This document shows positions 7,927 through 14,809 of a stretch of DNA of 21,558 nt, one piece after another; within the stretch, counting starts at the first letter, position 1, and each line of letters starts with the position of its first letter. Under the pieces are notes generated by a model. It had not been told where the DNA came from. It saw only the letters and a list, made by a program, of their open reading frames with translations, and made no database searches. The position numbers and the translations under genes are program-made. The stretch comes from JBBQER01 sp052148155. Its GTDB lineage: Bacteria; Actinomycetota; Acidimicrobiia; IMCC26256; PALSA-610. The stretch spans positions 1-21,558 of the forward strand of contig JBKQIY010000156.1 in assembly GCA_052148155.1 (NCBI GenBank), read 5' to 3'.

Positions 7927-8481
7927 ATGTTCAACCGACGCAACGAACGCAAGCCCGCGGCTGCTCGCGCCGCCGGAGCTCGATACGAACGGCTGCACCG
8001 CTTCCTCCAAGACGCTCAGACGTTCGACGGCGTCGACGCCGCAGACGTTCCCGGCATGCATTCCCGAATCCGTGACGATGAACGCGTCTTCCTGTGTGTC
8101 CAGGGCGCGTCCCTCATCGCACCGCCCACCAACGCGGACGCCCAAACTCCACGACCGATCGACCAGGGCGAACTCGTTGTCACGACCGCTCGGGCGGTCT
8201 TTACGGGCACCAAGCAGATACGCCAATGGAGTTGGTCCCAGCTGGTCGATATCGAACACGCTGACCGTGGCCCTTGGACCTCGATCCGCGTCTCGGATCG
8301 TCCGAGGACGTTCGGTGTGCTGTACGACAAGGACCACCAGGACGAGATCCGATTCAACATCGAGCTTGCGGTCGCCATCGTGCAGGGCAAGCGCAACGCA
8401 CTCATCGATCTGCTCTCGGACGAGCTGCGCGCGACCCAGGTCGGGGCACCCGAGGCGCGAGACGCGTCCATGATTGTGTGA
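7927..8481 (+). CDS. Hypothetical protein with PH-like domain
   Basis: This 184-residue cytoplasmic protein has a basic N-terminus (MFNRRNERKPAAARAAG), a helical segment to about 60, and then a beta-rich block at about 80-135: DQGELVVTTARAVFTGTK, WSWSQLVDIEHAD and IRVSDRPRTFGVLYD. The pattern of G-x-L-x-x-T-x-x-R-x-x-F-x-G followed by a W/L/I-rich strand is that of bacterial PH-like domains, which often report phospholipid or protein binding and occur beside SHOCT tails. The rest (about 138-184) is helical. The start is firm: GGGAGGTG lies just before the ATG, with a candidate promoter upstream. It has no obvious operon partner. The PH-like assignment comes from strand pattern, not from a specific family match. 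Confidence 0.8.
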   Translation: MFNRRNERKPAAARAAGARYERLHRFLQDAQTFDGVDAADVPGMHSRIRDDERVFLCVQGASLIAPPTNADAQTPRPIDQGELVVTTARAVFTGTKQIRQWSWSQLVDIEHADRGPWTSIRVSDRPRTFGVLYDKDHQDEIRFNIELAVAIVQGKRNALIDLLSDELRATQVGAPEARDASMIV

Positions 8482-8548
8482 GGCCGACGATCGTGGCCAC
8501 GGTCGCGAGCACGTTGTCGTGGGCCTAGCAACTCGAAGGTCCGGCACC

Positions 8549-8713
8549 GTGAAACGAACGTTCACGACGTCGTCGGCCCTGTCCGCCCGCCCTGTGCTGA
8601 ACGCGGACCGTGTCGTCGCGGTCGCGTTCGACACGAACCTGGCCGACGATCGTCGCGCCCAGGCGCGGTGGCACGAAGTATCTGGCGCCGGCGGATCAGT
8701 TACGGCCCGCTGA
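8549..8713 (+). CDS. Possible small 54-aa protein
   Basis: A GTG-started frame of 54 codons has the high G/C third positions of real genes here (for example GTC GTC GCG GTC GCG TTC GAC ACG AAC CTG GCC GAC) and reads NADRVVAVAFDTNLADD then RAQARWHEVSG. The best ribosome site (GAAGG) is 10 nt away, and the frame runs 14 nt into the 3' end of the converging WxL-like gene. It could be a real small gene or a gene remnant. Confidence 0.3.
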   Translation: MKRTFTTSSALSARPVLNADRVVAVAFDTNLADDRRAQARWHEVSGAGGSVTAR

Positions 8714-9215
8714 CGACTGCGATTGTCGCGGTCGCCGCGTAGCTGCCGGCAGCCGCGTCGGGCGGAATGGTCAACGTCAGGATCGCAGGTGAAACGAGGT
8801 AGCTTCCCTCGCCGTCGCCGACGTCGGCCGTGACGATCTTCTCACCGGAGCTCAAGTTGCCAGTCGTGGCGTGGCCGACGACACCGGTCATGCTCGCTCC
8901 GTCGGCCGGCGCGACAATGGGCACCCCCATCGACATGCTCGACGCGGGGATCACCGACCCGCCGGATACGAGATCCGACACGGTGAGGTCGACGTTCCAA
9001 CCCGCGCCGGAACCGGTCGAGTCGACAACGGAGAACGGATCGATGCTGACGCTCGTGAGCTCCGGGGTGCCATTGAGCGTGATCGGCGCGAAGTTGCCGA
9101 TACCGGGTTGACCGGGTGGCCCGAAGTCGAGCGTTCCGGCGTTGGCGGGCGTGGCGACCAACAGCCCGGCTCCCACCGACGCGACTGCGACGAGCATCCC
9201 AATCCGACGCCTCAT
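8700..9215 (-). CDS. Secreted WxL-like domain protein
   Basis: This 171-residue exported protein has a classic signal peptide (MRRRIGMLVAVASVGAGLLV, cleavage after ANA near 26). The mature part is all-beta and Gly/Ser/Thr-rich. It contains GSGAGWNVDLTVSDL near the middle and ends TLTIPPDAAAGSYAATATIAVVSGP. The W-x-V strand, the later T-L-T-I-P segment and the terminal Y-x-x-T-x-T strand match the shape of WxL-type surface domains, which attach non-covalently to cell wall in Gram-positives. The second W-x-L is replaced here (TIAVVSGP), so wall binding is uncertain. It has no sortase motif. The ribosome site is weak (GGA 9 nt upstream). Confidence 0.8.
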   Translation of the reverse strand: MRRRIGMLVAVASVGAGLLVATPANAGTLDFGPPGQPGIGNFAPITLNGTPELTSVSIDPFSVVDSTGSGAGWNVDLTVSDLVSGGSVIPASSMSMGVPIVAPADGASMTGVVGHATTGNLSSGEKIVTADVGDGEGSYLVSPAILTLTIPPDAAAGSYAATATIAVVSGP

Positions 9216-9822
9216 GGAATCGTTCCGACCTCATCGCGCGCCAGAGAACTCGCGCGTTCCGCAGCGCCTGTTCGTACCGGAACTGATCGGCGCGTGCAGT
9301 GGCAATGCGAGGGTCGCACAACCCGTTCGGGCGATTTGTACGGTTCTACGGGGTGATCGACAGCTCCGGCCCCGTCATCTGCAACTCACCTCACATCGAC
9401 GCGACAGTGCCACTCCGTACGACAGGACGGGGCGCGTGAGACATCCGCCTCAACCAGGGGCTAGATACCGGGAGGCGGCGTCGTTACGCTCGTGGGAGGC
9501 GCAACGGACGGCGCCGAGTGTGAGCGATTCAACGTCTTTGGTGCGTGCTTCCCGACGTCGTTCATGCGCCGTTCTCACCATCCTGCCGATGGTGAGAACG
9601 CGCCCGAACCTTCCGAGCGTGTTATCCGTCGCTGGCAGCGGCGCGATCGCGAATCCGCTGCCGCTCATCCGCGCTCGGCGGAGGTTTGACGACCTCGGAA
9701 CCAGCGCGGGCGCGGCTTTTCCGCTTCCGGACCGGGACGTCGGTCGCCTTGTCCGGGGTTTGCGTAGGCTCGTTCTGCTGCATGGTCAGCCCAGGTTACG
9801 TGATCCAGGAGGAAGAGCTGCG
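9216..9822. other. Gene-free gap with a strong hairpin
   Basis: About 600 nt separate the WxL-like gene from the PPOX-type gene. Open frames on both strands lack ribosome sites and domain content. A perfect 12-bp inverted repeat at 9570-9600 is the only clear structure. Confidence 0.5.
9570..9600. repeat. Perfect 12-bp inverted repeat
   Basis: CGTTCTCACCAT, a 7-nt spacer CCTGCCG, then ATGGTGAGAACG is a perfect stem. It is not followed by a T run on either strand, and no gene ends nearby, so it is as likely to be a regulator operator or RNA hairpin as a terminator. Confidence 0.7.
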
Positions 9823-10254
9823 GTGGACCTGAGCATGACCCGACAAGAACGCCTGGAGTTCATCGGCGCCACACCCCGAGTGGGCGTGCTGAGCGTCGAC
9901 GCGCCCGACCGGGGGCCGGTTTCAGCCCCGGTGTGGTACACGCTGGAGGCCGACGGGGCGCTCACGTTCTCGGTTGGTGTGTCGTCTCGGAAGGCGGGAC
10001 TGCTGCGCGAGGCGGGTCGAGCGACGATGTGCATGCAATCCGAGGAGCCGCCCTACCGTTACGTCAGCGTCGAAGGGCCGGCTGAGGAACGGGGTCCGTC
10101 GAGCGACGATTCCCGGCGCGAGCGTGCGGTCCGGTATCTCGGGTCGGAGTTCGGAGAGTTGTACGTCGCGTCGACGCGCGACGAGGTGGAGGTCACCTTC
10201 GCGATGGTTCCCCAACGGTGGGCGTCGATCGATTACAACAAGCTGTTCAGCTGA
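9823..10254 (+). CDS. Pyridoxamine 5'-phosphate oxidase-fold flavin-type protein
   Basis: This 143-residue protein has the split-barrel PPOX / F420-dependent fold. The start MDLSMTRQERLEFIGATPRVGVLSV is the usual N-terminal helix and first strand. It continues with GPVSAPVWYTLEADGALTFSV, SSRKAGLLREAGRATMCMQ and YRYVSVEGPAEE, which form the cofactor-binding barrel. The C-terminus EVEVTFAMVPQRWASIDYNKLF closes it. Proteins of this size and pattern bind FMN, F420 or haem; in actinobacteria many are F420-dependent reductases, but the cofactor cannot be decided here. The GTG start has an AGGAGGAA ribosome site 8 nt upstream and was preferred to the ATG four codons later. Open reading continues far upstream but without coding character. 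Confidence 0.88.
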   Translation: MDLSMTRQERLEFIGATPRVGVLSVDAPDRGPVSAPVWYTLEADGALTFSVGVSSRKAGLLREAGRATMCMQSEEPPYRYVSVEGPAEERGPSSDDSRRERAVRYLGSEFGELYVASTRDEVEVTFAMVPQRWASIDYNKLFS

Positions 10255-10743
10255 TCCGCCGGTCAAGATCTCGCGGGCGCGATGTCGTTGATGCAAGTTG
10301 GCCGTTCGGCGCCGCTGGGGATGTCACCGTTTCCGGACTCCGACGTCGGCGCGACTGAATCCCGCGCCTCGACAACAGCGTTTCGACGATTCGCGGCCCC
10401 GAGGGCACGTCGACCGCTTCCTCGGCGGTTGGATCAAACGCTGACGGTGCCGGACCATGCTCGCTCCGAGCGGAACCGCTCGCCCGCGGGGAAGCACCCG
10501 TGTTGGTCGTCGACGGCGCGAACTTGCGACACGAACCCGCCGGAGATCAGACACGAGCTCGGCGGTGACGACATCGCTCGTGACGCGCTGCCATGCACGG
10601 TGGACGTGCGAACGAATTTTTATCGCAGGAGATCTGGGCCGTCCGACACTGTTGTTCGCCGGTTGAGGCTGCGGGTCGCGTCAGTCGACAGATTCGTCGC
10701 GCGACGCCGAAGAAACCGAAACTCTCGCCGCTGCGGGTATCGG
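10255..10743. other. Gene-free gap between PPOX-type and LPFTG genes
   Basis: No supported gene. A 7-bp inverted repeat (CGAGCGG, AA, CCGCTCG) is at 10467-10482. On the minus strand just after the LPFTG stop there is a loose AACCGA/TCGGTT pair followed by TCTTC that could serve as a weak terminator. Confidence 0.4.
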
Positions 10744-11355
10744 TTAGAACCAGGCGCGGCGTCGGCGAAGCGCGAGCAACCCGCCGGCGAGGAGGCACCC
10801 AAGACCGAACAGCGCCGGGTTGGCACTGTCGCTGCCCGTGAACGGCAAAGGACGATTCGAGCCCGGAATCGTGGTCGTGGTTGTGGGCGTGGTCGCGGTT
10901 GGAATCGTGCTGCCTTGGTGCATCACCGTCGTCGATGATGCGGCGGTGGTCGTCGTCAAGATCACCGATGTCGGAGGCCCGATCTCAATCGAGGTCGTTG
11001 TCTGCACGACGGTGATCGGTGTCGTCGGGCTCGTCGTCTCCGGAACGGTCGTTGCAGCGACCGTAGTCGGGGTGGTTGTCGCGGGCAGCGTCGGCAAGGT
11101 CGTCGTCCCGTACCCGGTCGTCGACGTCGTCGTCGCGTAGACCGTCGGCCATGTGGTCGGCGAGGTGGTCGGCCACGTGGTCGCGTCGCCACTGGTTGTC
11201 GTCGCGCATCCGCACGACGGATCAGCGGAACTGCGATTCGCTCCCGCAACCGGTCCGAGTGATGCGAACGCCCCGCCACCGCCCAAGACGCCGGCCATGA
11301 CCACTACGACGGCGACGACCCGGGCCCGGCGGTGACCGCCTGATCGAGGTGACAT
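10744..11355 (-). CDS. LPFTG cell-wall-anchored surface protein (protein 2), mostly stalk
   Basis: This 203-residue sortase substrate starts at the ATG at 11355, which has GGGAG 7 nt upstream; a longer in-frame start at 11385 lacks one. A basic N-terminus and hydrophobic segment (about 10-32) form the signal peptide. After a short Cys pair (SCGC), nearly the entire mature chain is Thr/Ser/Pro repeat (about 50-165), with no room for a folded head domain. LPFTG lies at 170-174, then a Leu/Gly-rich helix and an RRRRAWF tail. It shares QGST(V/I)P just before the sorting signal with LPFTG protein 1. It may act as a heavily O-glycosylated wall spacer (inference). The short chain suggests a surface coat or shield rather than an adhesin with a head. 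Confidence 0.88.
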   Translation of the reverse strand: MSPRSGGHRRARVVAVVVVMAGVLGGGGAFASLGPVAGANRSSADPSCGCATTTSGDATTWPTTSPTTWPTVYATTTSTTGYGTTTLPTLPATTTPTTVAATTVPETTSPTTPITVVQTTTSIEIGPPTSVILTTTTAASSTTVMHQGSTIPTATTPTTTTTIPGSNRPLPFTGSDSANPALFGLGCLLAGGLLALRRRRAWF

Positions 11356-11555
11356 CCATGTCTCCCAGCAACACGCACAGTCCATCCGTGCGCGCGGAAT
11401 GCTAACTGCGCAAAGGGTGGTTGGACAACCGCGCCATGAGGGCGCGGGGGTTTCCCGCTCGTTCCGGGCCGGGCTCGGTCACGTTTGGGTCAATGTTCGG
11501 CCGGCCCCCTCGCGTCGCGAATCATGATCTGAGAAGCTGCGCCGAGGGTGGCGAA

Positions 11556-12152
11556 GTGCCGGGGGGCCTGGTGCGCACACGGGGTTGGGGGCAACGGCGA
11601 GGCGCGACCGTCGTCGCGATCGTGCTGGCATTCGCAGTGTGTGCGCCCGAGTTCGCCCTGCCCGCCGGGGCGGTCACGATGCGCTCGACCGGCCGCTCCG
11701 AGCTGCAGTCGCGGCCGGCGACGCGTGACGCGCTTCACGCAAAGCGCCGGCGTGTCGTGCGAAAAGGCGGCTTGCGACGGATCAGCGCGGCCAGAAAGAG
11801 AGCGCTGCTCGTCAGATATATCAAGGCACATCCGGGCGTCGTTGCCGCTCACGCACGACGCTCCGGGGTCACGCTGGCGAAGAGGCTGAAGTACGCGGCC
11901 TTGCTGAGAGCACGTGTGAAGAAAACCAAGAGCACGGCGTTGCGTCGCCTTCGCGCACGCAAACCGGCTGTTCGCCCGAAGAAGAAGCGCAAGGCCGCGA
12001 GTTCGACTTGGCACCGCGCCGCAGAGCTGCTGGTGGGATCATCGATCGGCTTGATCGCACTGTTCCTGATCGTCTCGAGCGTGCTCAACGGACCGAGGAG
12101 CCGGGCCCGGGCGCGAGCGAGAAGGCGCCCGCGCATTCCCGCGACGCGCTGA
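11556..12152 (+). CDS. Very basic membrane protein of unknown function
   Basis: This protein of about 198 residues has two hydrophobic segments: one near the N-terminus (ATVVAIVLAFAVCAPEFALP), likely a signal peptide or anchor, and one near the C-terminus (LLVGSSIGLIALFLIVSSVL), followed by a short Arg-rich tail (RSRARARARRRPR). The roughly 110 residues between are extremely rich in Lys and Arg (for example KKTKSTALRRLRARKP and RPKKKRKAASS) with almost no acidic residues. If that region is outside the membrane it could bind wall polymers or DNA electrostatically. The start is uncertain: open reading begins at TTG 11421, but codons before 11556 have low G/C third positions, so GTG 11556 (or 11571) is preferred. 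No family recognised. Confidence 0.6.
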   Translation: MPGGLVRTRGWGQRRGATVVAIVLAFAVCAPEFALPAGAVTMRSTGRSELQSRPATRDALHAKRRRVVRKGGLRRISAARKRALLVRYIKAHPGVVAAHARRSGVTLAKRLKYAALLRARVKKTKSTALRRLRARKPAVRPKKKRKAASSTWHRAAELLVGSSIGLIALFLIVSSVLNGPRSRARARARRRPRIPATR

Positions 12153-12185
12153 AGCGAGTCTGCGCCGTCCGCTGCCGGCCGTCTC

Positions 12186-13172
12186 TTAGGCGGCGGGATC
12201 GCTGGGCGCGCGGAGCCGACGCGTACGTTCGTCTTCGTCGACGGGGCCGTGCCGCACGATGTCGTAGCCCACGTCGTCGATCGCGATGACGGGCGGCCAG
12301 TCGGTCTGTAGGTCGTGGCTGGGCACGAGCGCGATGAGCGGTTGCGCCGCGTTCTCGGCCAGCTCCGGGGTGCTGTTCCGCCACGGATCGGAGAACACCT
12401 GTATGAGCGTTTTGCCGATCACGAATGACGACTGGGAGAGGTAGTGCTTCTCGGCGCCGATGACTCTGGTGAACAGATCGCGTTCGTGGGTGAGGATCTG
12501 CCGATCGCCGTCGTACTTGCCCACGAGTACCTGCGTTCCCGGGTGCACGCCGATCCGGCGTAGATATTCGCTCGCGAAGCGCGGCGTGCGAATGGGGGAT
12601 TCGTCGGCACACTCCATGACAGCTGCGGTCTTGGCAGCCCATCGTGCCAGCAACCTTCGGCGCACTTGAGGCAGCAGAGTCGGATCCCCGGCGATCATCG
12701 ACTGCAAGAAGGGACTCACGTTGTTGTCGAGGCGCTGGATCCAGCCTTGACTGCAGTGACCGCACACCCCGTTCACCATCTGATCGACTTCGGTTCGCGT
12801 CCGCTCCAGGATCGCCGCGTCGGTGCCCGGATCCTTGCTCCGCACGCTCAGCTGGTCGGTCAGGAATCCGCACAGCCACCCCGGCCACGCATACTCGGCG
12901 GACCCGCTCGGACGTTCGCAGAAGATGCAGGCCGGAACTCCGGTGGGCCCAGGACGTTCCGGACGAGACGTCGCCGCGACGACGCGTGGTGCCAGGTCGG
13001 GAGGCGTCGGCGGCGTGGGACCGCTCGTGTCGGCCGGAGGCCCGACCCGGCGTCCCGTCGACGCGGCGAAAACCTGACGCGAAGCCGGCGCGCCTCGAGC
13101 GTCGTCGGTCGCTCGAGGCGGATCCTCGCCCAGACGTTCTGGTCCAGATACCCGCAGCACGGGGCCCTCCAT
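12186..13172 (-). CDS. HNH-nuclease-related Cys-finger protein, copy B (catalytic residues apparently lost)
   Basis: This is the second member of the pair with the protein at 3570-4385. From the ATG at 13172 it is 328 residues: a Pro/Arg-rich disordered region to about 80, CIFC (82-85), EYAWPGWL, then a helical spacer, GVCGHCSQGWIQRLDNNV, LLARWAAKTAAVMEC, YLRRIGVHPGTQVLVG and a long conserved C-terminal half. As in copy A, the His expected after Glu is Tyr and the Asn expected after the second Cys pair is missing. Both copies share HYLSQSSFVIGK and an ALVPS block near the end; copy B has an extra charged tail. The start at 13172 has GAGG four bases upstream; a TTG at 13220 gives poor codons. 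It is divergent from the small gene at 13268. Confidence 0.75.
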   Translation of the reverse strand: MEGPVLRVSGPERLGEDPPRATDDARGAPASRQVFAASTGRRVGPPADTSGPTPPTPPDLAPRVVAATSRPERPGPTGVPACIFCERPSGSAEYAWPGWLCGFLTDQLSVRSKDPGTDAAILERTRTEVDQMVNGVCGHCSQGWIQRLDNNVSPFLQSMIAGDPTLLPQVRRRLLARWAAKTAAVMECADESPIRTPRFASEYLRRIGVHPGTQVLVGKYDGDRQILTHERDLFTRVIGAEKHYLSQSSFVIGKTLIQVFSDPWRNSTPELAENAAQPLIALVPSHDLQTDWPPVIAIDDVGYDIVRHGPVDEDERTRRLRAPSDPAA

Positions 13173-13267
13173 GGCGCCTCGATTATGCAAATGATCGCCG
13201 AGAACGGCCGCCCGAAGCAAGGCCCGGCCCAGGATTCATCGACGGTACGGACGGGTACGCTCGATCT

Positions 13268-13552
13268 ATGCGCACGTTGAGCAAGATCTCGATCCTCGGA
13301 CTCGCCGGCTACGGCGGCTACCGGCTGTGGAACTCCCGCGACCGGCTGTGGTTCGCCGGAGCGGACGGCAGTTCGAGAGACCGACGAATCAGCGGACGTT
13401 CCGGGCTCACAGCCGCGGAGTCGGCGGTGGGGAGCGATGACCCGGTCGCTCAAGCCGCCGCGATACTCGCCGACAGCGACGACCGCACCCAGCTCCCGCG
13501 CAACGCTCCCGGGATCGAGCACCGCCGTTCCGAAGACACCGTCGAGCGCTGA
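13268..13552 (+). CDS. Small membrane-anchored hypothetical protein
   Basis: This 94-residue protein begins MRTLSKISILGLAGYGGYRLW, a short hydrophobic helix that could be a signal anchor. It is followed by a hydrophilic, Arg/Asp/Ser-rich segment with a helical stretch (LTAAESAVGSDDPVAQAAAILADSDD) and a charged tail. Third-position G/C is high in the second half. No good ribosome site precedes the ATG, so translation might be leaderless. It lies divergent from copy B with 95 nt between starts. Not recognised. Confidence 0.5.
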   Translation: MRTLSKISILGLAGYGGYRLWNSRDRLWFAGADGSSRDRRISGRSGLTAAESAVGSDDPVAQAAAILADSDDRTQLPRNAPGIEHRRSEDTVER

Positions 13553-13595
13553 GCCACAAGGCGGGCGGACACTCGGGCCGGGGTCGACGTCGCAA

Positions 13596-13613
13596 CCACT
13601 TCGGCGGAAGTGG
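13596..13613. terminator. Short hairpin between the small membrane gene and the cold shock gene
   Basis: CCACTTC, loop GGCG, GAAGTGG forms a perfect 7-bp stem 43 nt after the preceding stop. No T run follows, and a -10-like box starts two bases later, so it could be a terminator or part of the cold shock promoter region. Confidence 0.35.
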
Positions 13614-13614
13614 A

Positions 13615-13620
13615 TAGGGT
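13615..13620 (+). promoter_or_regulatory. Candidate -10 box of the cold shock gene
   Basis: TAGGGT fits the actinobacterial TAnnnT -10 pattern and would give a leader of about 48 nt. Cold shock genes commonly have structured leaders. No clear -35 box is seen. Confidence 0.35.
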
Positions 13621-13674
13621 CGAGGTGCGAGCTGGCCGAATTGGTTGGTCAGCCGTGCTGAGAAACGAGTATTC

Positions 13675-13875
13675 GTGGCACAAGGCACAGTCAAGTTCTT
13701 CAACTCGGAAAAAGGCTTCGGCTTCATCTCGCGCGAGCAGGGTGACGACGTCTTCGTTCACTTCTCCGCCATCCAAGGCGACGGCTACAAGAGCCTCGAC
13801 GAGGGCCAGCACGTCGAGTTCGACGTCGCACCCGGCAAGAAGGGCGAGGAAGCGCAGAACGTCCGCGTGATCTGA
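13675..13875 (+). CDS. CspA-family cold shock protein
   Basis: This 66-residue protein is a complete cold shock domain, an OB fold that binds single-stranded RNA and DNA and acts as an RNA chaperone. It begins VAQGTVKFFNSEKGFGFIS (RNP1 KGFGFI at 13-18) and has RNP2 as VFVHF at 26-30, then SAIQGDGYKSLDEGQHVEFDV and the usual GPxA-like end QNVRVI. Length is typical of the single-domain family. The GTG start was chosen because family members start at this xxQGTVKFF position; open reading extends ten codons further upstream without support. A stem-loop terminator follows 18 nt after the stop, and a TAGGGT box lies upstream, so it is a single-gene unit. Confidence 0.96.
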   Translation: MAQGTVKFFNSEKGFGFISREQGDDVFVHFSAIQGDGYKSLDEGQHVEFDVAPGKKGEEAQNVRVI

Positions 13876-13892
13876 GGCAAGCCCGAGTTGCG

Positions 13893-13928
13893 AAGAGCCG
13901 CCGGCGCACACGCGCTCGGCGGCTCTTT
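13893..13928 (+). terminator. Rho-independent-type terminator of the cold shock gene
   Basis: AAGAGCCGCCG and CGGCGGCTCTT form a perfect 11-bp GC-rich stem with a 13-nt loop, ending in TTT. It lies 18 nt after the stop of the cold shock gene. Confidence 0.85.
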
Positions 13929-14020
13929 CGCGTCTACCCGGCCTTTGGTGGCTCTTTGGTCACGGCTGCATCTATTCCGTTGCTGGCCAGCCCTCGACCG
14001 CCCCCATCAACGCAAACGCG

Positions 14021-14514
14021 GTCGGGTACATCACGCGTGACGCCGCGAGCACCAGCCGCGTCGTACACCCACTTCGCCTCGTGACCAAGGGCACGACGTC
14101 GTATCTGGTCGCGAACACCGATGCGGGTCTGGGTACCTTCCGGGTCGATCGGGTGACGGCCGTGCACGGCACGGGCAATGCGGCTGCGCGACCCGCAGGG
14201 TTCGATCTCGACGAGGCGTGGCGGTCTATCGCCAACGAAGTCGATCTGCGGCGTGCCGCCGTTGCGCGTCCGGGCCTGGGCACATTCTGAGATCGTGCAG
14301 CTTCTGCGATGGGTCCTCGCGGCACGCGCCGTCGATCGGACCGGCCGAACCGGACGGACGGATCGGCGTCGGCCTGCGCGGCCGAGACGCACGTTCGATC
14401 GCGGGTGACAGAGCAGGCTTCGGCGCCCATCTCGAAGTCCTCGAACCACCGGAGGTCCGCGATGAGCTCGCGCGCATCGGATGTGAGCTCATCGCCCACT
14501 ACGACCATTCGTGA
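14021..14514 (+). pseudogene. Broken WYL-domain transcriptional regulator (C-terminal part, two frameshifts)
   Basis: Three consecutive frames together spell the C-terminal half of a WYL-domain regulator. Frame one (about 14021-14260) gives YITRDAASTSRVVHPLRLV, then SYLVANTDAGLGTFRVDRV and GFDLDEAWRSI, the WYL core with its FRVDR strand. Frame two (about 14260-14335) gives VRAWAHSEIVQLLRWVL. Frame three (about 14335-14514) gives the WCX-like end GLRGRDARSIAGDRAGFGAHLEVLEPPEVRDELARIGCELIAHY. Each shift is a single-base-scale change near 14260 and 14335. The N-terminal helix-turn-helix half is absent: upstream is the cold shock terminator. WYL regulators bind DNA and sense ligands or nucleic acid, but this copy cannot make the full protein. 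Long minus-strand open frames over the same bases are shadows. Confidence 0.8.
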
Positions 14515-14517
14515 AGG

Positions 14518-14703
14518 TCACGCCGTCGTTTCGAGCGCTTCGACGCGCGCCGCGAGTTCGGCGATCACGATCGCGAGCTCCGCGGTCAACTCGCCGACGA
14601 TCGCCAACACGACCGCGGCGATCGCTTCAACCTCGTCTTCGGTGGCCTTGGGATGGCGGTGCAGGGCACCGTGGAGCCGAGCCTTCACATCATCGACGGG
14701 CAT
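14518..14703 (-). CDS. Small 61-aa helical protein
   Basis: This 61-residue protein starts at an ATG with AGGAGG 6 nt upstream, a strong signal. It begins MPVDDVKARLHGALHRHPKATEDEVEAIA and ends with a long amphipathic or hydrophobic helix (AAVVLAIVGELTAELAIVIAEL), then AARVEALETTA. The regular Leu/Ile/Val spacing with Glu at fixed intervals suggests a coiled-coil or oligomerising helix rather than a membrane helix. It is not recognised. It lies 3 nt from the end of the WYL remnant, converging with it, and its upstream region contains the perfect palindrome at 14756-14769. A stress, toxin/antitoxin or regulatory role cannot be told from sequence. Confidence 0.7.
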   Translation of the reverse strand: MPVDDVKARLHGALHRHPKATEDEVEAIAAVVLAIVGELTAELAIVIAELAARVEALETTA

Positions 14704-14755
14704 GGAGATCCTCCTGGTCGTGGACGCGGACAAACGCACGCTATGTCGGTACCTG

Positions 14756-14769
14756 TGTAGAATTCTACA
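14756..14769. promoter_or_regulatory. Perfect 14-bp palindrome between divergent genes (candidate operator / paired -10)
   Basis: TGTAGAATTCTACA is a perfect palindrome 53 nt before the small minus-strand gene and 41 nt before the earliest start of the large membrane protein. Each half contains TAGAAT, a good -10 match, one per strand, so it could be a shared divergent promoter or an operator for a dimeric regulator. Confidence 0.5.
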
Positions 14770-14809
14770 AATCGCGGAGTAGGCGGACGGGCGCCAGACG
14801 GGGACCGCG

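Noticed and set aside
9142..9822. Long N-terminal extension of the PPOX-type protein
   Set aside because: The extension is Arg/Ser-rich with no domain, and a strong AGGAGGAA site marks the GTG at 9823.
10467..10482. CGAGCGG/CCGCTCG inverted repeat with two-base loop
   Set aside because: Short and GC-rich in a GC-rich background, with no nearby gene end or start to explain it; expected by chance.
10820..11140. Plus-strand Val-rich open frame opposite LPFTG protein 2
   Set aside because: Same antisense effect of the Thr-rich stalk.
13934..14508. Long minus-strand open frames of 171 and 178 codons
   Set aside because: They lie opposite the WYL regulator remnant, whose protein signal is far stronger, and show no domain of their own.
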